Shown: in pieces, positions 7,789-15,115 of the stretch
Layout of the letters: each line of letters begins with the position of its first letter
How positions within the stretch are numbered: position 1 is the stretch's first letter
DNA from: Halobaculum saliterrae
GTDB taxonomy: Archaea; Halobacteriota; Halobacteria; Halobacteriales; Haloferacaceae
DNA length: 64,000 nt
Direction: 5' to 3'
NCBI RefSeq assembly: GCF_009831625.1
Contig: NZ_WUUS01000004.1
Span: 201,743-265,742, forward strand
Program-made: the position numbers and the translations under genes
Notes under the pieces: model-generated
What the model saw: only the letters and a program-made list of their open reading frames with translations
What the model was told of the DNA's origin: nothing
Databases searched by the model: none

Positions 7789-10079
7789 CCGATGACCGCG
7801 GCGCCCCCTATGTGAAGCGGATCACTCACGAAGTCCCACAGTCGATAAGGCCGCGCTGGGAGTCGGGCGAGGAGATCCCGCCTGAAGAGATTCAGGACGC
7901 CTTCGACCCCACGGTCGAGCAACTGGTCGAGGCAGAGAGCTCTGGGGTAGATCTCGTACCGGTCCAGGGCCCGATCTCGTCCGGGAAATCGTGGCTTCTC
8001 GCTGCGACAGCAAGACGTTTCCAACGGTTGGGGAAGGAGGTGCTGGTGCTTTCGCCCCAGAAGCAGAACCGGAGGGAGCTAGTCGGTAGGCTCGGATCGC
8101 TCGGCGCAGACGTCATCGAATGCCCGAGCAACCGCGACCTCTGTCTTTGGGACAGCTGGAAACGAAGCTCAAACCGGTTCGATCACGGCGTCTGTTCGTG
8201 TAACGGGTGTCCGTACTACCCCGAGAACTGGGACGAACTTCACGAGCACGTACTGAATGGCTTGTCCGAACACATGGACGACGAGTCGCCGGTCGTTCTC
8301 TCCCAGCGTGAGCTCATCGAGTTAGCTGAAAACGGAGTAGTCGGGAACTGCCCGAAGTACTTGATAAGAGCCATAGATGGTTGTAGCGAGTTCGATCACG
8401 CTGTTCGGGTGGCAACCCACCAGAAAGCGCTACCAGATTCGTTGGTTGGAGACGGAGGCGGGCCGTTCGACCCAGACGTGGTTCTGGTAGACGAGGCGCA
8501 TAGTCTCGCTGCGGACACTGATGTTGTCAGTCAATCCGTGGACACAGACGAGCTGGTTGCCGACCTGAATGCCATCGCTGACGGAGCGAAATACGCTGAG
8601 GGACTCGAGAGCGTCCGGTACGGAGACTCAATCGACGATGTGGCGGACGCGCTAATCGACTGGTCCGAAGAAAGCAGTAGGAAGGAGGTAAGCCCAGAGT
8701 CACTGCTCAAGCGCGGAGTCGGTGTCGACGATCTCGATGAGACCCTGACGGATGTCGAAGAGGGTCTGCAATCTTGGCTCGGTATTGGCAGCACGCCTGA
8801 TGACGAAGTCCAAGCGGCCCTTGATGCCGTGGGCAGAATCCGTGAATTCGTAGCCTTGCTTCGGTCCTACTTGGAGGGTGAACACGAGTTCGTACACGCC
8901 CGGTACGAACAACAGGGGAACGACCTGAACTGGCTCGCGTTCAGGCGTCTACAGGATGGCCGGGAGAGTAGCGATTACTCAGGCGAAGAGGTATTCAACC
9001 ACTGGGAGAAGACGGGGACCCACTACGCAATTAGCGAACGTTGGGGTGGATTCCTGGAGGAACATATCAAGCAGATCTGGGAAGGTTACTCCGTGAGTCG
9101 GAGTGAAAAGACGTCAGCCAGTGCCCGCGTCCGGGGACCGCTCGAGTCGCTACAAGTCACCACAGGAGCAGACCTTGTCTGTGGGTTCTCTGCCACGCAC
9201 AATCAACTGTCCGACCCAAAGCGGCCAGTTGACGACCCTCGTGAGACAGCCCACGACATCGTTGTGGTCGAGCCGAATCTGAGGACAAGTGGAAAAGACA
9301 TCCAAACAGGAGGGGCGTCTCCGTCACGAGAGTGGTTCCAGAGATCGGTGCGCCAGGCGAAAAATGAGTCAGGGGCGAACCTCGCTGCTGTTCCAATAAA
9401 CAAACGCAACAGTGATCGGTGGACGAATCTGCCAGTGGAGAAACTGCGCTCAGAAGATCGCCTGGGCAGAGGGACTGAGATCAGCGGACTCGTTCCACAT
9501 AGCCGGAACGCGATCGGGAACAAGGATTATGAAGAACTTGAGATCGATGCCGTGCTGGCGGGCGTTCAAGTCCAGTCGCCTGCTGACACCGCCAGGAGGC
9601 TCATAGACCTCTGGTACTTACTCGCGCCGCGTTATCAGACTCCAGCGGAGGCACTAGAAGAGTCGTGGCGGATGTTGGCACAGGCGGCGCTTTCGGGAAC
9701 TATTCAGGCGGCCGGTAGGTTCTGCTCCGAGGCACCCACCGTCCTGTTCGATCTCCCCGGCCTCGTTGAGCTCGCAGGCTATGAGTTCGAGCAGGCCTCG
9801 ACTGAGACGGACGGGTTCCCCGGAGCGTTCACGCGGGCCTTCGAGGAGCGACGAGACCAGTTGAGGGAGGATCGGTCTGTTGACGGTGTGAAGAAGTCGG
9901 TTGACCACGTTATGGAACACAACTCTAAGTCACCTACTATCTCACAAACGACTTCGATGTACGAACGTGCCTTTGGTGGCCCAACAAAGCTCTCCGCCGA
10001 AGACGCCCTTGAGAGGGCACTTGACCGTGGAGAGCTGCAACTCGTGCGCGGCTATCTCAGATTCCCAAACGGCGCGTAG
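7785..10079 (+). CDS. XPD/DinG-like superfamily 2 helicase with iron-sulfur cysteines
   Basis: A 764-residue DNA helicase-like ATPase. Walker A is GPISSGKS (62-69), Walker B DEAH (236-239), and motif VI QAAGR (641-645). Between motifs I and II lie cysteines at 113, 120, 137, 139, 142 (CNGCPYYP) and 189 (NCPKYLIRA), an arrangement like the 4Fe-4S domain of XPD, FancJ and DinG. These enzymes unwind DNA 5' to 3'. I chose GTG 7785, which overlaps the previous stop (GTGA); a GTG at 7746 is possible. The coupled zinc-finger genes suggest a targeted helicase. It diverges strongly from housekeeping XPD and lies in an accessory island, so repair, plasmid or defence roles are all open. Confidence 0.8.
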   Translation: MTDDRGAPYVKRITHEVPQSIRPRWESGEEIPPEEIQDAFDPTVEQLVEAESSGVDLVPVQGPISSGKSWLLAATARRFQRLGKEVLVLSPQKQNRRELVGRLGSLGADVIECPSNRDLCLWDSWKRSSNRFDHGVCSCNGCPYYPENWDELHEHVLNGLSEHMDDESPVVLSQRELIELAENGVVGNCPKYLIRAIDGCSEFDHAVRVATHQKALPDSLVGDGGGPFDPDVVLVDEAHSLAADTDVVSQSVDTDELVADLNAIADGAKYAEGLESVRYGDSIDDVADALIDWSEESSRKEVSPESLLKRGVGVDDLDETLTDVEEGLQSWLGIGSTPDDEVQAALDAVGRIREFVALLRSYLEGEHEFVHARYEQQGNDLNWLAFRRLQDGRESSDYSGEEVFNHWEKTGTHYAISERWGGFLEEHIKQIWEGYSVSRSEKTSASARVRGPLESLQVTTGADLVCGFSATHNQLSDPKRPVDDPRETAHDIVVVEPNLRTSGKDIQTGGASPSREWFQRSVRQAKNESGANLAAVPINKRNSDRWTNLPVEKLRSEDRLGRGTEISGLVPHSRNAIGNKDYEELEIDAVLAGVQVQSPADTARRLIDLWYLLAPRYQTPAEALEESWRMLAQAALSGTIQAAGRFCSEAPTVLFDLPGLVELAGYEFEQASTETDGFPGAFTRAFEERRDQLREDRSVDGVKKSVDHVMEHNSKSPTISQTTSMYERAFGGPTKLSAEDALERALDRGELQLVRGYLRFPNGA

Positions 10080-10276
10080 AGTCGGGATGAGCGGGGGGCG
10101 CCGTGCGCGTGCGCGCGAGACCACAAAACAGCGGACATCTCGGAAACACCCCACTTGATACGCGCAATCCCGCTCACGGCCACTCAAAACCTCCCGTAGA
10201 GAGCGTCAACGGCAGATTTCGGCAGCGCTTGCTCAGATCGTAACGAATGGATTCAAAAGTGACAAAAAACGAATGA
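10080..10276. other. Intergenic region before the integrase gene
   Basis: About 200 bases with no gene. The part next to the integrase is A-rich (CAAAAGTGACAAAAAACG, about 10253-10270) just ahead of the ATG at 10277. No repeat matching the segment at 17800-18429 was seen. Confidence 0.35.
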
Positions 10277-11497
10277 ATGCCAGACCTGACCGACATCCAC
10301 GGCTTCGGTGAGCAGTTCCAGAACCAACTGGCGAAACTTGAGGAGGCCGACATCGACGATGCAGACAGAAAGGCGATCCGGGCGTTCACCCGTTATCAGG
10401 ACACCCAGCGAGACCTAGCGACGAGCACGCTGGTCAACAACCTCTCGGACTTGCGACTATGTGCCGAGCGCGCCGACCTACCGCTCGTTAAGATGGAGCG
10501 CGAAGATGTCGACGAGCTGCTGTTCCGGTACAAGCACGACCGGGGGCTGGCGAAGGGGACGCTCCGGAACTACCGCAAGGCGCTCAAGAAGTTCTTCCGG
10601 TACCAGGACTGCGAGTGGGCAACCGAGATCGAGATCGGTGCGAGTCCTGATAGGGAGGTCGACGCCGACAAGACGCTCGAAGAAGAAGAGATCGACGCGC
10701 TGCGCGACGCCGCGAACCATCCGCGGGACAAGGCGCTGCTCGAACTTCTGCTCGACACCGGACTCCGGATCAGCGCCGCGGGGACGCTTCGGGTTGGTGA
10801 TGTCCATCTGGACGGGCGCACCGGCGCGATCACGCTGAACAAGGAAGCAGTGGGTCGGAAGGGAGCGTCCGGCACCCGTCCCCTCGTCTGGAGCAAGCCG
10901 TACATCGCGAACTGGCTCGATGTCCACCCTCGCAGTGACGACCCCGACGCCCCGCTGTTCGTCTCACTCAAGAGGCCGGACGACCCCCAGTATGGCGACG
11001 GCTCCCTCACCTACTACCGCTACCAGCAGATCCTCAAGGAGCTCGCCGAGGACGCGGGAGTAGATGGCGAGAAAGTCAACCCCCACAACTTCCGCAAGAG
11101 CGCGATTTCGCGGTGGATCCGCGAGGGGTTCTCCGAACAGGAGATCAAACACCGCGCGATGTGGGTGAAGGACAGCCGGCAGTTCGAGACCTACTCGCAG
11201 GTCACGGACGAGGAGATGAACGACCAGATCCTCGGGAAATACGGGATGTCGGACGAGGGAGAGGACCACAGCCCGAAGATCGAAAACTGCCCGCAGTGCC
11301 AGACACCGCTTCGAGAAGACGCGAGCTTCTGCCCCGGATGCGGATTGCCGCTCAGCCAGACCGCAGCTCGCGACATGGAGGAGGCGGAGGACGACTTATT
11401 CGCGGATCTCGCGGATGCTCAGAGTCCGTCAGACATTGGGATGCTCCAAGACCTGCGCTCCGTCATCAAGGAGCATCCTGGACTGTTGAGTGACTGA
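10277..11497 (+). CDS. Tyrosine recombinase/integrase with C-terminal zinc ribbon
   Basis: A 406-residue XerC/D-like integrase. An N-terminal SAM-like core-binding domain (about 1-115) precedes the catalytic domain: Arg164 (TGLRIS), His270-x-x-Arg273 (HNFRK), and the nucleophile Tyr306 in FETYSQV. After the catalytic domain comes a zinc ribbon with CxxC pairs at 338/341 and 352/355. The enzyme looks intact. It stands alone between the helicase operon and a hypothetical gene, 197 bases after the helicase. It may move the island, resolve circular forms, or recombine local DNA; no flanking attachment repeats could be identified by eye. Confidence 0.9.
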   Translation: MPDLTDIHGFGEQFQNQLAKLEEADIDDADRKAIRAFTRYQDTQRDLATSTLVNNLSDLRLCAERADLPLVKMEREDVDELLFRYKHDRGLAKGTLRNYRKALKKFFRYQDCEWATEIEIGASPDREVDADKTLEEEEIDALRDAANHPRDKALLELLLDTGLRISAAGTLRVGDVHLDGRTGAITLNKEAVGRKGASGTRPLVWSKPYIANWLDVHPRSDDPDAPLFVSLKRPDDPQYGDGSLTYYRYQQILKELAEDAGVDGEKVNPHNFRKSAISRWIREGFSEQEIKHRAMWVKDSRQFETYSQVTDEEMNDQILGKYGMSDEGEDHSPKIENCPQCQTPLREDASFCPGCGLPLSQTAARDMEEAEDDLFADLADAQSPSDIGMLQDLRSVIKEHPGLLSD

Positions 11498-11551
11498 ATC
11501 ACGGCGCGTACCTGTAACTGCTCTTCGGAATGCCGGCGCGTTGAGTTGGGC

Positions 11552-11848
11552 CTATTGCGGGGAACCACAGTACTCGATGCTCTCTACCTCATGACCGCTC
11601 GTCATAGGGTTACTGCCACTCGGGTGGATCCAAGCAGTCTCCACATCGTGCGATGGGTTCCAAGAGAGAACCTGCTCAGAATTGTCTCGGGCAAGCGTCA
11701 AGTAGTAGACCGACTCCCCGGGCGATGGTGATCGAGCCTCCTTGTCGGCCACATCGTATCCGTCATCGTTCACGGTGAGTCGGTCCCCGACCTTGATCTC
11801 CTCGAAGTCGGGCAACTTCTCTCGCAGGTCATCGATCGTGACTGTCAC
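11552..11848 (-). CDS. Hypothetical protein
   Basis: A 98-residue acidic protein of unknown function, convergent with the integrase gene and divergent from the 11955 gene. It begins with a helix (TIDDLREKLPDFEEI) followed by beta-rich segments (KVGDRLTVNDDGYDVAD). It resembles small single-domain proteins common in haloarchaea. Nothing in it shows a catalytic site, and a link to the neighbouring nuclease gene is not established. Confidence 0.6.
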   Translation of the reverse strand: MTVTIDDLREKLPDFEEIKVGDRLTVNDDGYDVADKEARSPSPGESVYYLTLARDNSEQVLSWNPSHDVETAWIHPSGSNPMTSGHEVESIEYCGSPQ

Positions 11849-11920
11849 TGGTCAGTTGTAATCGCCTCTGGAGAAAGAAGTTGTGAGGTTCAGAGTAACC
11901 CTCGCTGGTTCTGCGACACA

Positions 11921-11928
11921 GTTAATCC
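11921..11928 (+). promoter_or_regulatory. TATA-like box of the PUA-like/nuclease gene
   Basis: GTTAATCC lies 27-34 bases before the ATG at 11955, the expected place for a leaderless haloarchaeal promoter. It supports that start codon. Confidence 0.4.
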
Positions 11929-11954
11929 AGACCAATCTCAGGTCTACTGCATAG

Positions 11955-12992
11955 ATGGCGGACATCTTTCTCGTACCCGTTGGCGACGGTTGGATAGAGG
12001 AGTTCCGAGATACAGTCGAATCACCGGTGCAGTTGGATGGAGAACAGACCATCGAGGAGCTTTCCGACCACGAGGAAGCGCGAATCTGGGGGACCACCAG
12101 AGGCGGCTTCAAGCAGGATTACTACGAGAGTATGGAGCCTGATGATGTACTCTTGTTCTATTCTGCTGGTGAATACTTCGCCACAGGCAGGGTCGGTGAG
12201 CGTTTCGAGAGCTCTGGAGTCGGCGAGTGGCTCTGGGACAACCCAGAAAGCCGGTTCAACTACACGATCACCGATTTCGAGCCAGTCTCTCTATCGCGGG
12301 AGGATCTGAACTCGCTCCTCGGATATGAGGAAAACCATTCGCCCCAAGGATTCCTCCGTGTATCGGATACCGCCCGCACGAACCTACTGCAGCGGTATAA
12401 CTCGGTCGAGGCAGCGTTCCAAGACATTCGTGACGGCGGTTTAGAACTCGAAGGACGTGACGATGGCAAAGAAGACGATGAAGATGAGCCAGATGACTCT
12501 CCGCGCGAACACACTGAAATCCAGTGGCACCTCGTCCAGTTGGGACTGAAGCATGACTATGAGGTCTACGTCGCGAAGAACGACCAGAACCTCACCTACG
12601 ACGGTCGGCGGCTCGCCGATGGATGTATGGAAGATTTGGAACTCACAGGTTTCAGCGATGCAGCGATGCGGATTATCGAGTATGTCGATGTCATCTGGCT
12701 TGACGGAGACTACATAGCGAAGATGTTCGAAGTCGAAAGTACGACGAGTGTCTACAGCGGTATTCTCCGGATGTCCGATTTCGTTGTGAAGGTGCCAAAT
12801 CTCGCCGTCGAGATGCATATCGTGGCGTCGGAGGAGGACGAGCAGAAGGTCCGACGTGAGATGGAGAGGCCCACCTTCCAGCGAGTCATGGGGATGCCCG
12901 ACCACTCGACCCTTCGATATACCTCGTTCGAGGAGGTGCGAAAGAAGCACCAGACGGTTCAGGACGCAGGCCCACTCCAATCAGTCTTCTGA
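11955..12992 (+). CDS. PUA/EVE-like domain fused to PD-(D/E)XK nuclease; candidate modification-dependent restriction enzyme
   Basis: A 345-residue two-domain protein. Residues 1 to about 150 look like a PUA-like (EVE/ASCH type) pocket domain: DIFLVPVGDGWIEEF, ARIWGTTRGG, DDVLLFYSAGEYFATGRV. Domains of this fold read modified bases. After an acidic linker (about 165-190) comes a nuclease-like domain with Asp245 in VDVIW and Glu259/Glu261 in KMFEVESTTSVYSGILRMSD, the pattern of a PD-(D/E)XK family often seen in restriction contexts. Reader plus nuclease is the classic design of type IV, modification-dependent restriction enzymes, so it may cut DNA with modified bases. The catalytic lysine position is not certain from the sequence alone. 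Confidence 0.72.
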   Translation: MADIFLVPVGDGWIEEFRDTVESPVQLDGEQTIEELSDHEEARIWGTTRGGFKQDYYESMEPDDVLLFYSAGEYFATGRVGERFESSGVGEWLWDNPESRFNYTITDFEPVSLSREDLNSLLGYEENHSPQGFLRVSDTARTNLLQRYNSVEAAFQDIRDGGLELEGRDDGKEDDEDEPDDSPREHTEIQWHLVQLGLKHDYEVYVAKNDQNLTYDGRRLADGCMEDLELTGFSDAAMRIIEYVDVIWLDGDYIAKMFEVESTTSVYSGILRMSDFVVKVPNLAVEMHIVASEEDEQKVRREMERPTFQRVMGMPDHSTLRYTSFEEVRKKHQTVQDAGPLQSVF

Positions 12993-13135
12993 GTTTATAC
13001 TGGCGTTCAGCACCTGAGTGGTCAGAAAGCATACGAGGACGGATCCGGTGCTGAACCGCACTGTCAGTCTCCCCCCGACCAAGTGCCTGTAACTATTCAC
13101 AATACTTTCAGTGTTTGACTGTGTTGACAGGTGGC

Positions 13136-15115
13136 ATGGCTACGGATTTAGAACCGGTCTGGACGACGACCCTCCCGCAGGCCTCAAGTCGGGATCCGCT
13201 TCGCGTCGATGGCGCTCGTGGGAGTATTCGAAATCAGCTATTTCCTCATTTGACTGCGGTCGCGAGTCGGACGCGGCTTCGGTATCTCTCGTTCCTCGCG
13301 TGGTGTCTCGACAACCGGGCACATGAGTTGGACTGTTCGCTGGAGTTGTTCGAGGTCCAGTTCCTGCTCGGGTCGATGGCCTGTGACGCCGATATTGGCC
13401 CGCTTGGTGGCAGCGGATTCGTCGGTGTAGGACGCGACGTTTCAGGAACCGACATCACCATCAGTGACCTCGTTAACCACGAGACACCACCGATCGATAT
13501 CTCGCCCGAGCGTGTTCGGATTCATAGCGGCAGCCCGACGTTCTCTGAAAGATACGCTCGAATGGCGACCGACCTCGCCCTCGTTGAACCGAACTCGGAC
13601 GAGCTTACGCCGCTTGGCGAGGCAGTGGCGACCGCCTACGAGGACGCCATTGATATCTCGTTCGACACGTTCATCGAACAAGCTCGTGATCAAACGGTCT
13701 CGGGGAGTTTCTTGACCGCGTTTTCGGGCAGTGGCTGTGCCTGTAGTCTGTCGGCAGCCGAAATCCAACTCTTCCGACGCCTCTTCTTCGGGTTATCCGA
13801 ACTATCACGAACCGGTAATGACCAGACGCTCACGTTCACGGAGACCCCACCAAGCCACCCGGCCGATCTGGAGCCGGTCTTCGAGCGCTATCGTCGAGCG
13901 ACCACGGATGTGGGGGTTGATTCCGTTCTTGATGTAGTAGCGGTTCAGGGCGACGTAGAGTTCGACACAGAGGTGACATCAGCGCTGGTTTCCCGCTTCG
14001 CCGAGGGCCAGCCCATCTTCGCTCGGGGGTCATTGCTATTCGTACTCGGGCTTGGCGCCCAACACAACGCAGACCGTGATATGCCAGTCATGGGCGATCT
14101 CGACCAGATCGCCGACGTGTGGGCACTCCACAATCTTGCCCGGCGGTTCGTCGGAGTCAACGAACAACTGCTTGAGCTCCTTATCGAGGTGGTACGCCTC
14201 CTCGAACCGGCTACGCCACAAGACGTCGCCCGGACGGTCGTCTCCACGGATGCCTTCACTCAGACGTTCGCGGCCGTCCCCGCTGATGTGACGATCACGC
14301 TGCCGGACAGTGATACTCAGACGACCGGTCTCCAACCCCTCTGGCAGGCCGCGACGTACGGGGAGTGGTTCCTTACCCAGCCGACAGTATCACTTGAGCC
14401 AGCCGGTGATGCAATCCATAATGAGGCATCGGAAGCTGTGCTCTCATGGACCGACATCCGGACGCGGCTCGAACGTGGGAACGATCAACCTCGGTTCTCG
14501 CTTGATAAGCGAGCTCCCTGGGCACTCTTTCATCTGTTCGATACCGCGGTCGATCGAGCCACGAGCGCCGCGCAAACCGGTGATAATAGGTCGGCACTCG
14601 CTGCGGCCGGGGAAGCCGTCTCGTTAGCTGCCCAGCTGTTCGCCAGGTGGCAAACGTGGCACGATACCTATCTCGCTACTCCAGAGCGGGAGGCGCTTGC
14701 AGCCTGGGTCGAGGCCCAGTTCGCTGCACCGCCGGCAAACGCCACACAGCCGACGGATCAACCCCTCTCACCGCGATTTCTCTGGGCGTTCCCTTACGAT
14801 ACCACACAGCCGGTCGCGGATATCATGGCAGCCTATCTCGAAACGTGGATCGTCCGCAGGTATGTTCGTGTCATGTACCGGAAATACCGAAACAATGGTC
14901 GGGCACCGACCTTCCTAACGATGAATGAGGTCGGTGAGCTGTTTTACGAGCAGTCATACCGGACGGCCGGTCCAAACCCGAATATCTACAAGCAGGTTGC
15001 TGACGTACTCTGTGAGCTCGACCTCATTGAGACAAACGATCGAAACGACATCCAGGTGACCGGTGAGGGGCGAGCGATCGTCGATCGGCTATGTTCGGAG
15101 GTGCCCTGTGAATGA
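13136..15115 (+). CDS. Unrecognised 659-residue protein coupled to a PLD-type protein
   Basis: First gene of a two-gene module. I do not recognise the full protein. Its N-terminus carries SIRNQLFPHLT and then SRTRLRYLSFLAWCLD, a segment that resembles the R-x-R-Y-x-x-F-x-W opening of large proteins such as DUF6361 found beside defence genes (recalled, not checked). LLGSMACDADIGPLGGSGFVG follows, then a mostly helical body; the last 70 residues look like a winged helix (MNEVGELFYEQS, VADVLCELDLIE). No transmembrane segment or ATPase motif is seen. The start ATG 13136 has an A/T-rich element about 30-45 bases upstream; an earlier TTG is less likely. Its stop overlaps the next start (ATGA). G+C is lower than in the core genome. 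Confidence 0.72.
   Translation: MATDLEPVWTTTLPQASSRDPLRVDGARGSIRNQLFPHLTAVASRTRLRYLSFLAWCLDNRAHELDCSLELFEVQFLLGSMACDADIGPLGGSGFVGVGRDVSGTDITISDLVNHETPPIDISPERVRIHSGSPTFSERYARMATDLALVEPNSDELTPLGEAVATAYEDAIDISFDTFIEQARDQTVSGSFLTAFSGSGCACSLSAAEIQLFRRLFFGLSELSRTGNDQTLTFTETPPSHPADLEPVFERYRRATTDVGVDSVLDVVAVQGDVEFDTEVTSALVSRFAEGQPIFARGSLLFVLGLGAQHNADRDMPVMGDLDQIADVWALHNLARRFVGVNEQLLELLIEVVRLLEPATPQDVARTVVSTDAFTQTFAAVPADVTITLPDSDTQTTGLQPLWQAATYGEWFLTQPTVSLEPAGDAIHNEASEAVLSWTDIRTRLERGNDQPRFSLDKRAPWALFHLFDTAVDRATSAAQTGDNRSALAAAGEAVSLAAQLFARWQTWHDTYLATPEREALAAWVEAQFAAPPANATQPTDQPLSPRFLWAFPYDTTQPVADIMAAYLETWIVRRYVRVMYRKYRNNGRAPTFLTMNEVGELFYEQSYRTAGPNPNIYKQVADVLCELDLIETNDRNDIQVTGEGRAIVDRLCSEVPCE

Noticed and set aside
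873-11497. Phase-variable inversion of hsdS by the integrase
   Set aside because: No second hsdS fragment or inverted copy of hsdS sequence is present between hsdS and the integrase in this window; the missing left side could still hold one.
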